This document shows positions 17,152-26,500 of a stretch of 64,000 bases of DNA, piece after piece. The DNA is from Oceanospirillum sp047518265. GTDB taxonomy: Bacteria > Pseudomonadota > Gammaproteobacteria > Pseudomonadales > Halomonadaceae. Under the pieces are notes generated by a model. The model saw only the letters and a program-made list of their open reading frames with translations, was not told the DNA's origin and made no database searches. How positions within the stretch are numbered: position 1 is the stretch's first letter; each line of letters starts with the position of its first letter. The translations under genes and the position numbers were made by a program. The stretch lies in NCBI GenBank assembly GCA_047518265.1, contig JAKZRG010000010.1, forward strand, positions 62,001-126,000, read 5' to 3'.

Positions 17152-18936
17152 TTAAATCCATTGATCTTCTAACCAGTAGTCTGCCTGCAGAAATTTAATC
17201 TGCTCCTGACATAACTGCTGTCGATTGTTTTGTTGTTGTCTTTTTTGTTTATGGCTATGCCAAAAAGCAGGCAAAAGTTGCTCTAAATTAAAAGTTGCTT
17301 GAGAAGCAACATCATTATCTTTCAACGCTTGTATTACTGACTCTTCCATCTTTAATAACAGATGCAAGACGTCTCCCTTTAACCACTGGCGTAACAAGGC
17401 TTCAGTTCGTCCTGTGACTGAACGACCGATCACTAGCATCTCAGATGCGGTTAAATCCTTGGGAGTAAAACCATGGTTGTCGCTATTTAAGTCAATCAGC
17501 TGGAAACCATTAAAAGGAGAGCCATCCTTTTCAAGCTCAAGTTTTATGACTTGATAGAGTCTGGAATCCAAACACAGTAGATGGCTTAGCTGTGGATAGT
17601 GAGCACTGACCTGTAATATCTGTTTTTTCAGATCAAAGAAATCCCGTAAAAAACGGCGCTTAAGACGACAATTCTGATCAGTATGAGATAGTAAACAAAC
17701 CGTTTCCCGCTGATACAATCGATAAAGATCAGCACTATTCGTCTTTAAGTCTATTCCTGTACCTATCAGTAAAAAGCGTTCCCGAAAGAAGCGCTGATAG
17801 CTAGCTTGTAGGACAATTTCCGTTAATGGTGTAATTTCCAGCTGCTCTCTAAACTCCAATAACTGTTGAATCCAAGCGGGAAAACCCTGTCCGGCTTTAT
17901 CCTGCCCATTGTGGCGATCCAAAACAATTAACCGCCCTTGATCGACACGATAATCCACGCCCTGTTTTAGGCAATGCTTAACAGTTAAGGCATAATCCAC
18001 AAGCTCAGTTAATACTCGCTCACTGCGCCAAAAGCCCGTGAGTTGAGCAAATTCATTGTATTCCCGAAGAGCCATCTCCCCCACATACTGGGCCTGCGTT
18101 TTTTCCACCTGCACCAGCTCTTCCGAGACGGGCTCCGGTAATTGATCAGCCCATAACGTTAAAGCCGCTAAGACTTGATCCATAGCCGGTAGATCTCTAG
18201 GTCGAGAAGCCGTCAAAGGGCGTAAGAAATGATCCAATAGCTGTCGGTCCACTTGATCAATCAGAACAACCTGTAGCCCAGGTAAAATAGGATTCAAACG
18301 CTTTTCACCAAAGCGTGATGCAATAGCCGTCTGATGAATATCGGCATTGACTAAAGAGGCCGATGCGACAAAATCTGCCAACAAGGTTTTTGCACCCACT
18401 AAACAGATATCCCCTTGATAACGCTTGGGATCACTGCCTTGGCTATGTACTAATTTTTTACCCCGTGTCTGAAAGCGATCTTGGTATTTTTCTAGCAACT
18501 GCAGGCAACGTTCATCGGAAGCACACACCAGATGGCACTGGCGACTGCTTTGAGTAAAACAAAGCGCCGCCAGAATCAAAGAGGCCTCTCCAAGAAACGT
18601 AGGCTGTTCAACAAAGTGACCGTCAAGTAAAGCGAGAACGCCTGCAAATAGCTTGGGGTAATCACCTGAGGTAATTTCGGGTAATACGGCAGAGAGAGCG
18701 CCTTGATCCGAGATCAATTCCGTCAAGGCTTGCTGCGGTGTTTTAATACCGGGGTTGACCGAATGACCCGCAGTATTAATAGCCAGAAGTTCTTCGGACT
18801 GCTTTAAATAACCTTGACTCAAACGACGATGTTTAAACAGAGGGATAGTTTGATGAGCCAAAGCGCGCCACGGGGAAACAATTTCTTGTCTAATCGCTGA
18901 GCGAAAGGGCTTAACCAAGGTATCCACCGGCATCAT
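17152..18936 (-). CDS. Degenerate SecA-like protein (probable pseudo-ATPase of the export system)
   Basis: 594 residues; starts ATGATG overlapping the M50 gene stop by 4 bp. Segments match the SecA motor in order: HLVCASDERCLQLLEKY (residues 135-151, cf. HVVTVNDYLARRD), YQGDICLVGAKTLLADF (173-189, cf. YAADITYGTNNEFGFDY), VVLIDQVDRQLLDHFLRPLT (223-242, cf. VDEVDSILIDEARTPLI), VDYRVDQGRLIVLDRHNG (327-344, cf. DYIVQDGEVVIVDEFTG) and SYQRFFRERFLLIGTG (379-394, cf. TFQNYFRMYEKLAGMTGTA). But Walker A is FLGEASL instead of GEGKT-type, and Walker B reads DQVD instead of DEVD/DEAD, so ATP hydrolysis looks lost. The C-terminal SecA wing and zinc domains are absent. No signal peptide. It may be a cytoplasmic docking factor. 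The family call rests on motif order, not a database search. Confidence 0.75.
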   Translation of the reverse strand: MMPVDTLVKPFRSAIRQEIVSPWRALAHQTIPLFKHRRLSQGYLKQSEELLAINTAGHSVNPGIKTPQQALTELISDQGALSAVLPEITSGDYPKLFAGVLALLDGHFVEQPTFLGEASLILAALCFTQSSRQCHLVCASDERCLQLLEKYQDRFQTRGKKLVHSQGSDPKRYQGDICLVGAKTLLADFVASASLVNADIHQTAIASRFGEKRLNPILPGLQVVLIDQVDRQLLDHFLRPLTASRPRDLPAMDQVLAALTLWADQLPEPVSEELVQVEKTQAQYVGEMALREYNEFAQLTGFWRSERVLTELVDYALTVKHCLKQGVDYRVDQGRLIVLDRHNGQDKAGQGFPAWIQQLLEFREQLEITPLTEIVLQASYQRFFRERFLLIGTGIDLKTNSADLYRLYQRETVCLLSHTDQNCRLKRRFLRDFFDLKKQILQVSAHYPQLSHLLCLDSRLYQVIKLELEKDGSPFNGFQLIDLNSDNHGFTPKDLTASEMLVIGRSVTGRTEALLRQWLKGDVLHLLLKMEESVIQALKDNDVASQATFNLEQLLPAFWHSHKQKRQQQNNRQQLCQEQIKFLQADYWLEDQWI

Positions 18937-21080
18937 AACTGATACCTATTTTGGAAGAACTGACGAACGCCACGCCACCACTGACTTAATAGAGGCTCAG
19001 GGTTTAGCTCAATATTTAACTGTCCACTTCGCCCAGGCAATACACCGTCAAGAGAGCTTTGATTCAGCCCCGAAGCTAATTTAGCCCGTATCAAGAAAAA
19101 TGGCTCAACAGCTTTCACCCCTCGTTCATCCTGACTATCAACGGCAATGCCGCCACCTGCTAATAAACTCATAGATTCAGACGGCAGATATTCCTGAGAA
19201 TAAGGAATCAGTTGGTATTCACTCACAGCTAAATCAATCTCTGCCTGTCCGGCAATACGTATTGTCAAAGCACTCTGTTCTGGTTGCTGTTGAAACAAAA
19301 GAGACGCTTGTTCCTGTGCGACCACGGCTAGAAAGATCGGTTGCGAAATATCGACTAAATAACCTAGCTCAGTACCCTGTCGCACCCAACCAGATATTTT
19401 CTGCTTAATCTGCTGATCCACCCAAATACCATCAACAGGCGCTTTAATCTGTAATTCGTTGATACGACGCTTTAGGTCTGCTACCAGATCAGTAGAGTTT
19501 TTGATATGGGCAACAATCGGTTGAGAATCTACATCACCACCGGCTCTAGCCTGTTTCAACATGGCCTCGGCTCTTAACAGCTCAGCCTCAGCGGTTTTAA
19601 GCTCCAGTAGCAACTCAGGGTTATCCAATGTTAGTAATAGCTCACCGGCTTGAACCTCTTGCCCACTGGAAACATATAACTGACGGATAATACCGCTACT
19701 GGTCGTTACAACGGAACGACGTGTCTCGGTTTGTACCACCCCTGGTGCTAACACACTGGCAGGCATAGGAATAACGGCCAATAGAATAGCGGGGAGAAAA
19801 AACCACAACCCCCAAGCTTTTAACACTTTGTGCCGACGTGCTGGTTGTGCTTCTGTCAGCGTTTTAGCCACAGCTTTCAATAAGGGAATCCCCCACCAAA
19901 TAGAAATAAGAAAAACAGACAGCCCCATGCCTACAACCGTGTACTCATCACTGACAAAGAGCAAAATACCGGTCAAAATAAAGAGGCGATAACACCAGCT
20001 CAATACATGGTAACTGAGCAGAAGAAATGACAGAGGTTCATCAAAAGTCACGGGGACACGGTAAATGTTTTTTTCAAACCACTGCTTAAACATAGCCTTG
20101 CTGCGTGTGCCCAAATTCGGCTCTTCCAGCAAGTCAGAAAATATATAATAACCATCAAATCGCATTAACGGATTTAGGTTAAACAGCAAGGTGGTAACCG
20201 AAGCCACAAACATTACGTTATACAAGAGCGCATTCAGCAACCCAGGAGGTGAATACGACCAGAGAATAGCCGCTAAAGCCGCTAACCAAAGCTCCGTAAT
20301 CATACCTGCTGCCCCTACAAACACCCGTTGCCACTTAGAACCAAAACGCCAGGTCGAAGAAGCATCCATATAGGGTATAGGGGCAAAGAGCAGCAACATC
20401 ACCCCCGCATGGGGTACTGCACCGCCATAATGTTTACAGACAATGCCATGGCCAAGCTCATGGAGACTCTTCACCACAAAGGTGGCCAGATAAAGCAGTA
20501 TCAAGTTATCAAAAGCCAGGATATTTAAACCCTGATTCACCAGCTGCTCCTGTTGACCAATTAAAGCTTCGGCTGCAACCAGTAGGGTTAACAGCCAGAT
20601 ACCGGCGACAGGCCGAGTCATCAACCAAGGAAATAACGGGCTTAAACGCTCTAATAAGGGATCGGGGTTTAATAATCGAATACGGAAAAACAGGAAGTTC
20701 ATCCAGCGAGCTTTCTGTTCTTTTTTCTTCTGCTGCTGCACCTTGGCAAACATCTTATCTGCCGAGACATCTTGAGAAAAAATCAGTAAACCGCCCGCAT
20801 ACATCTGGCTTAAGAGCTGTATAGTTTCCTGTTGAGAGGGCACGGTTTCCGGCATCTTATCCAGCTGATTATGCCAAACCTGATCTAACGTCTGATTTAG
20901 GCTTAGACTATTAATCAGACGAAAAGCGGGGACAGATAAACGAAAGAAGCTCTGACTAATAGGCTCAAACAAGACATACCAAAGCTCACCTCGGTAAACC
21001 TGTTTACTCACCTCAATTTCTGGTCGTAGCGTTACCGGCGTATCCGCAAAGCGATACCAATTATCAGAGAATAGTTGCAT
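18933..21080 (-). CDS. PqqD-like / M50 site-2 protease / HlyD fusion membrane protein
   Basis: 715 residues. Residues 15-105 resemble a PqqD-like winged-helix domain (LRPEIEVSKQVYRGELWYVL then FFRLSVPAFRLINSL), a fold that binds leader peptides in other systems. Several membrane segments follow from about 158. The M50 zinc motif is HELGH at 207-211 and the third ligand lies in NPLMRFDGYY (D309), so protease residues look intact. After membrane segments at 345-445 comes a periplasmic HlyD part: a split lipoyl motif (VTTSSGIIRQLYVSSGQEVQ and IKAPVDGIWVDQQI) and a barrel to the C-terminus. The start ATG 21080 has GGGGA upstream. It combines possible substrate recognition, intramembrane proteolysis and duct assembly in one chain, and is probably the inner-membrane core of the export apparatus. 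Confidence 0.88.
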   Translation of the reverse strand: MQLFSDNWYRFADTPVTLRPEIEVSKQVYRGELWYVLFEPISQSFFRLSVPAFRLINSLSLNQTLDQVWHNQLDKMPETVPSQQETIQLLSQMYAGGLLIFSQDVSADKMFAKVQQQKKKEQKARWMNFLFFRIRLLNPDPLLERLSPLFPWLMTRPVAGIWLLTLLVAAEALIGQQEQLVNQGLNILAFDNLILLYLATFVVKSLHELGHGIVCKHYGGAVPHAGVMLLLFAPIPYMDASSTWRFGSKWQRVFVGAAGMITELWLAALAAILWSYSPPGLLNALLYNVMFVASVTTLLFNLNPLMRFDGYYIFSDLLEEPNLGTRSKAMFKQWFEKNIYRVPVTFDEPLSFLLLSYHVLSWCYRLFILTGILLFVSDEYTVVGMGLSVFLISIWWGIPLLKAVAKTLTEAQPARRHKVLKAWGLWFFLPAILLAVIPMPASVLAPGVVQTETRRSVVTTSSGIIRQLYVSSGQEVQAGELLLTLDNPELLLELKTAEAELLRAEAMLKQARAGGDVDSQPIVAHIKNSTDLVADLKRRINELQIKAPVDGIWVDQQIKQKISGWVRQGTELGYLVDISQPIFLAVVAQEQASLLFQQQPEQSALTIRIAGQAEIDLAVSEYQLIPYSQEYLPSESMSLLAGGGIAVDSQDERGVKAVEPFFLIRAKLASGLNQSSLDGVLPGRSGQLNIELNPEPLLSQWWRGVRQFFQNRYQL

Positions 21081-21110
21081 GCATTACTTCCCCTCTCTTA
21101 TCACAACTAT

Positions 21111-22949
21111 TCACCAAAAGAATCTCATTCTTAGGCTGTCCAGCAGATTATGGAACAATAGCCAAAAGCCGCTACGGGTTCCTGCATCCACCTTGGCTAA
21201 ACCACTCATTCCGGGACGCCACCAATCAGGTACCGTTTCAGCAAAAGAGGCTCGAATCTGAAACAGATTAACGCCGTCTTTAAAGTGTGCGACAGGTACG
21301 ATCTTTTCCAGAGAAACCATAAAGTGCTCTTCTGGTCGGGTGACAAAACTTATTTCAGCCATCATTCCAGGACTTAATTCCTGAATAACTTTTTCATCCG
21401 CCTCTAGTTCAAAATACAGCGCATTTAAAGATGCTAGCTTCAGTAGAATATCCCCCTGCCGCACAGGTGAACCGGACATCTGATCAATATCCCCCTCCAC
21501 TAAGATGCTATCAAAAGGTGCTTGTAGCTTAGAGCTCTGGATTCTGAAACCTATCATGTCTAACTTACTACGCGCTTGCTCTACTTGTGCCAGAGCAATA
21601 CGCATATCTGCTAACGCACCAGTCGCACGGGCTTTATCCGCTTCCCGCTGCTGACGCTGAAGATCTGCTACCGCAGCAGACTGTTCTAACAGAAGCTCTC
21701 TAATATCCAGCTCGACAATCGTTTGTCCTGCTGTAATTTGGTCGCCCACTCGCACGTCAGATCGGGTTAAGAAACCATCAAATGGAGAAGACACTACTTT
21801 TAAGGTATCGGTTTTTAATAAGAAATTGGCATCAATACGATACTGCCATTGAAGAGATAACAGAATGATCGGCAGTAAAACTAAGCTACTAAAAAGCGCT
21901 AAATCAACTGGAGATTTTTGTACAAAAACCCGCTGTTTAAAGGCTTTCCAACCATGACGGCACTTTTGCCAAAAAGATCTTAACTCTTGATGTAAACCTT
22001 GAAACTGATAAGACAAGTGATCCGCAAATAATCGCAACTGCCACAACTCACTTTCCTGAAAAGCTTTTTGTTCACGTTCCAGAAACAAGACACCCACCAC
22101 CTGACCATCTAAATGCATGGGCACACTCACCACGCTCACTGGCCGTTCTTTATTGGTCAGATATTCAAGATGTGCAGGGTATTCATCGGCTTGTTCAAAC
22201 GGCGTTGATCCCTGTTGAGAGGAGCCTTTTTGAGAAGAGCTTAAGTGAATCTCTTGCTCATATGCAGCCGTTTCGGACATCAGCTGCTCTAACTGCAAAG
22301 CAAAATGACTGTCTCGCACCAACTGAGGTTGATGACTGACAGCCTTTAAAACCAAGTGACCATTTTCTAACCAACCAAAAGCAACTTGCGAGGCCTCCAT
22401 TCGGCCAGCCAGTAAATTACAACACTCTAAAGATGCTTCAGAAAAGTGGCGTTTTTGCTGCAGTTTTGCCACTAATTCCAGAATATAAGCCAGACGAATC
22501 ACATCTTCACGGGCATGTTCCATGGTCCGGTTTTTCTGATAAACATCGGGAATCTGTGCGCCTATTCGAAACTTAAACAGACGCTCCGCTTCTAGGCTAA
22601 CCTCTGCATCTGACCAACCGGCAACCAAGATAATCTCAGCACTTTCACCTTTAACAGCGACCTTCTGCGCCACCCGTAAGCCATGAGTTTTATGGATAAT
22701 GGGTTTATTCTGATGCAAAGCAGCACGAGTTAGGGCTAACCAATGTTCATCGGGCGTCGTTTCTTCTGCTTTTCCACCAGCAATACGACGTAGATTATCG
22801 TCCTGCTGAATAAATACAAAAAAGTCGCTAACAGAAAGAAAGTTCTGCATCCGCTCACAAAACTGGGGCCAAAAAACCCGGCCACTGTCTCTTACTTCTG
22901 CGAGTGCTTTTAACTGATCGAGCCGGGATATATCTTTAACAGAAATCAA
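21111..22949 (-). CDS. GAF-domain / HlyD fusion membrane adaptor
   Basis: About 612 residues. A cytoplasmic GAF-like domain covers roughly residues 160-315 (SVPMHLDGQVVGVLFLEREQ is the typical late-GAF strand-helix). One transmembrane segment lies at about 352-370 (LALFSSLVLLPIILLSLQW). A HlyD-type periplasmic part follows, with VVSSPFDGFLTRSDVRVGDQ and LQAPFDSILVEGDIDQMSGS as lipoyl halves, a short helical hairpin and a barrel. A GAF domain on a membrane fusion protein suggests ligand-gated export. The only family-length start is TTG 22949 with no recognisable Shine-Dalgarno (a stop lies 5 codons upstream); an ATG near residue 34 is a shorter alternative. It is 30 bp before the M50 gene and is co-transcribed with it. 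Confidence 0.82.
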   Translation of the reverse strand: MISVKDISRLDQLKALAEVRDSGRVFWPQFCERMQNFLSVSDFFVFIQQDDNLRRIAGGKAEETTPDEHWLALTRAALHQNKPIIHKTHGLRVAQKVAVKGESAEIILVAGWSDAEVSLEAERLFKFRIGAQIPDVYQKNRTMEHAREDVIRLAYILELVAKLQQKRHFSEASLECCNLLAGRMEASQVAFGWLENGHLVLKAVSHQPQLVRDSHFALQLEQLMSETAAYEQEIHLSSSQKGSSQQGSTPFEQADEYPAHLEYLTNKERPVSVVSVPMHLDGQVVGVLFLEREQKAFQESELWQLRLFADHLSYQFQGLHQELRSFWQKCRHGWKAFKQRVFVQKSPVDLALFSSLVLLPIILLSLQWQYRIDANFLLKTDTLKVVSSPFDGFLTRSDVRVGDQITAGQTIVELDIRELLLEQSAAVADLQRQQREADKARATGALADMRIALAQVEQARSKLDMIGFRIQSSKLQAPFDSILVEGDIDQMSGSPVRQGDILLKLASLNALYFELEADEKVIQELSPGMMAEISFVTRPEEHFMVSLEKIVPVAHFKDGVNLFQIRASFAETVPDWWRPGMSGLAKVDAGTRSGFWLLFHNLLDSLRMRFFW

Positions 22950-22986
22950 ACGCGTACTACCGGATTATTGTTGTTTAAATAGGTTA

Positions 22987-23069
22987 AAAACCAAGAAGCT
23001 AAGCCATTGAAAAATAAAGTCGACAGCTAAAAATGAGTGTTTTTTAAGACCTCATCGCTTCTTGGTTTT
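22987..23069 (-). promoter_or_regulatory. 13-bp inverted repeat in the leader of the GAF/HlyD gene
   Basis: AAAACCAAGAAGC (22987-22999) and GCTTCTTGGTTTT (23057-23069) are perfectly complementary with 57 bp between them. On the minus strand the second arm ends GGTTTTTAA, a short T-run, so it could be a long-loop attenuator. It is in the 155-bp gap between the DUF3467-like gene and the GAF/HlyD gene. Confidence 0.5.
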
Positions 23070-23104
23070 ATAGATAATGCTTACAAATCTATTTTAAAAA
23101 ATAG

Positions 23105-23446
23105 TTACTGCACATTATCTTGTGCATTTTGTTCAGCTGCAGCTAAAGCAGCGTCACGAGCCGCTTTTTGCCCTTTTTCAAAATCACTCAGCGTTTTTGT
23201 CATCAAAAGCAAAAAGCGTTTTGCTGCAGAGTGGGTCATGATCACACGATTGCTCAAGCTGACATCAATCTCATCCTGACTGTTATTCCAAACCTGACTA
23301 GTGCCAAACAACATCATCACTTCATCCTGAGTGACAGCAACATTACTTACGTTGGCATAACTGGTATCCATATCTTTGTCATCCCACTTGATAGCGGGGG
23401 ATTCTTGATTGGCGCTATCTTTTTTAGTGTTACCTTGATTACTCAT
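23105..23446 (-). CDS. Small DUF3467-like cytoplasmic protein
   Basis: 113 residues. The core at about residues 28-95 (DTSYANVSNVAVTQDEVMML followed by SLSNRVIMTHSAAKRFLLLM) follows the DUF3467 pattern: YAN, a hydrophobic V-x-x-S/T-x-D-E stretch, then R-I/V-x-M-S/T-x-x-x-A-K-R-L-L. The tail is Ala/Gln rich. No signal peptide or membrane segment. The molecular role of DUF3467 is unknown. Start ATG 23446 has GGAG 6 bp upstream. It sits between the giant protein gene and the export genes on the same strand, so it may be a chaperone-like or assembly factor; that is inference. Confidence 0.75.
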   Translation of the reverse strand: MSNQGNTKKDSANQESPAIKWDDKDMDTSYANVSNVAVTQDEVMMLFGTSQVWNNSQDEIDVSLSNRVIMTHSAAKRFLLLMTKTLSDFEKGQKAARDAALAAAEQNAQDNVQ

Positions 23447-23466
23447 ATCATCTCCATAGAGTAGCG

Positions 23467-23488
23467 CCCCCTTCCATAGAGAAGGGGG
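23467..23488. promoter_or_regulatory. GC-rich hairpin between the giant gene and the DUF3467-like gene
   Basis: CCCCCTTC, a 6-nt loop, and GAAGGGGG form a perfect 8-bp stem. Neither strand has a T-run after it, so it fits an attenuator or processing/stability hairpin that sets lower export-gene expression better than a full terminator. Confidence 0.55.
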
Positions 23489-23510
23489 GTATTATTGTTT
23501 AGTAAGGGTA

Positions 23511-26500
23511 TTAGCTGTCTAAATTCAGCGTATCAAAACTGAGAAACAGATCATCCAGCTCATTTATCTGCTGGTGAATATGCTCTATCGTGGCTTGGTC
23601 AGGTGTTGCAGCATTGCCATTCAAGCCATCTGCTATTGGTTGAACCTCTGAAGACTCTGATTCTTCTACAGCGGCTTCTTTTCCTGTTTCAGGATCAATC
23701 AAATGATTCTGATCCGTGCTATCTAATAACTCATAAACCGGCAGCTCGGTATCTTCCAGAACATCATTCGGTAAGAAATCATCCTGACCTTCTAGAAGAT
23801 GCTGCATCGAATTCTGAATTGAGGATTCTGGCGTATAGTGCACGAGAGAAGCTTCTAACGCACCCTGTTGTTTGCTGAGGTAAGTCTCTACAGGTGTACC
23901 CACATCTGCTTGAGTGTCCGCTATATCCGCTAATACACCAGGGTCTTGCATCAATAAACGATCCAAATGATTTTCTAGGCTAAAGTCGGCTAGAGAATCT
24001 AAAACCTCGAATGGATTCTCGCTCTTCTCATCCAGAATATCTGACGCCAGCGCTTGGGCTCCTGTGTGATCTTTAGCGATAAAACGCAACATATCCGACA
24101 AGATCTTATCAGTACTCGTATTTGGAAGGGGTTGCTCTGTTTCACCACCTGTACCGTTATCAGTACCAGTGTCATCTCTAGAGGTAACAGAATTTGATTC
24201 AGTTACCAGAGAAACCACTAGGTTTGACCCTGTAGGCTGATCATCACCTACTGCTACGTCTGTGGAATAACCGGTAATATCACCAGCACTACTCAGCTGC
24301 ACACCACCTTCACCCAGAGACCACACCCCTTGAGTACCGATAGCAAAGTCCTGTTCGGAACGAACATTCACCGTGCCGTCATTACTGCGCGCTTCAAATG
24401 TTTCCATCTCTAGGTTTAGGTTACCGGTATCTCCAACACCCTGCGCGCCAGAAACATATACGCTAGTAGCTTGGATATTAACGGCTTCATGATCATCATT
24501 TGTTGCAGTGAAATTGTCTCGTACAGCACCTGTGACTGATTCAACCCAAGCACTGTCTTCAACTTGCATGGAACCCAACAAGGTATCGCCATAGGCTTGA
24601 GTGGTTAGATTTTTAGCCGATAGACCCGCATTATCATCCATCACAAAGGAACCTTGATCCACTTGCAGGAAGAGATCTCCAAGCACATCCATCTGAGTAA
24701 TGGCTTGTGATGCATCTAAGGCACCCTGACCATTCAAGGTAAAGTCACCGTCCAAGACCTGAATACGGGTATCACCACCAGCATAGAATTCAGATACCTG
24801 AACGCTGTCCTGTAACTGAAGATCAACCCCCTCCTCAACCTCAACCATCAATTCATCAACGGAGATATTCAGCGCATTATTACTCGATCCTAACTGACCC
24901 GCTTTGAGAGTCAGTGTACCGGTATGCTGTATAGCAACCCCTTCTTCCGAAGTGGCGCTGGTTTGAGGCTGAGATGATGCAACCTGAGGAGCAGAAACAT
25001 CATCAACAATAGCACCGTCTGTAGTTACAGTGATATTACCGCTGGAGTCCAGCTCATTAACCAGAATATCACCCGTGCTATTCAGCTCGGCTTCATCCAC
25101 GTTCAGTAGAAGATCATCAATGGTCAAAGAACCCGCAACACTTAACTGATAAAGCGCTGCACTTTGTGAACCGGTCAACGTCAGATCAGATTGCTCTGCT
25201 AACCATAAAGCTTGCTCAACCTGAACATCACGCAGGATATCCAGTTCAATATCCAGACGATCCGTTTCTTCACCGATATTACGCGCCTGCAGGCTCAACT
25301 CCGATGCGGTTAGATTCGCAGTTTCATCATTGCTGCTGTTATGACGAGCATCACGAATATCATTGGCGGAAATATTAGCCTGACCATCCCCTAGATCAAT
25401 ACGGTTAATTGCCAGATCATTGCCAACCTGTAAATCAAGGTTGCCATTCTGAGTCATTATCGAACTGGTATCATTCTGATTCAGATCATTGCTTACTTGC
25501 AGGGCCAAGTTACCGCTCTGAGTCGAGATGGAACTCTCATCGTTCTGATTCAGACCACCGGATACGCTTAGATTCAGATCACCGCCTTGAGTGGTTATCT
25601 GACTAGCACCGGTTTGAGTTAAGGAGCCCGCAACGGTTAATGACTGTTCAGCAGTACTGCCTAACAGACCTTCCAACGTTAGATCACCTTCATTATTCAG
25701 ATAAATATGACCATCACTGATCATCTCTGCCAATGTAGCAATGGCTAGATCCAGAGCATCATCACTGCGACCGATATTCGCTGCTGAGGCGCTCAGTTCA
25801 GTGGCAGTCAGATTAGCCGTTTCCTCCGTTGAGTTATCCAGCAGGTCACCGGATACATTTAACTGAGCGTTTCCGTCTACCAGATCGATTTCATTGATCA
25901 GTAAGTCATCGGCTACGGTCAAGGTCAGATCGCCACCTTCTGTAGCGATACGACTACCGGAGGTCTGAATCATCACACCGGATACATCCAGAGTTAAAGC
26001 AGTACCCTGAGTCGTTAACAGACTGGCTTCAGCTTGAGTAAAGTCTCCGCCTACATTCAGTGTCAGTTCATCATTAGCACTCAGTTCGCCGGTCAGCTGT
26101 AGATCATTCTGTTCATTCAGAATAACCATGCCGTCACTGATCAGTGAAGCGATAATATTAACCGAGAGATCAACGGCATTGTCGGTTTCACCAACACTCG
26201 CCGCGATAAGCGTTAACTCGGAAGCAGTTAGATTAACCGAGCCATCAATCAGAGCACCTACACGGTTATCAAGCAGCTTCCCTGTGATATTCAGCTCTGC
26301 AGAGCCTGTGCCTAGGTTAATCTCACTTATTGCCAGATCGTTTGATACTGTCAGGCTAAGGTCACCATCTTCAGTGACAATCTGACTGCCGCTGGTTTGA
26401 GTCATAGCCCCTGCGATATTCAGCATTAGACCAGAAGCTTGCGTGGAAATTACGCTATTAGCGGATTGAACAAAGTCACCCGCGACGGTTAGGGCTAATT

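Noticed and set aside
14812..23446. Classical type I (ABC) secretion operon
   Set aside because: TolC and HlyD-type parts are present, but no protein has an intact ABC signature (LSGGQ) or Walker set; the SecA-like protein is not an ABC ATPase.
23467..23488. Classical Rho-independent terminator after the giant gene
   Set aside because: The stem is perfect but no T-run follows on either strand; kept only as a regulatory hairpin.
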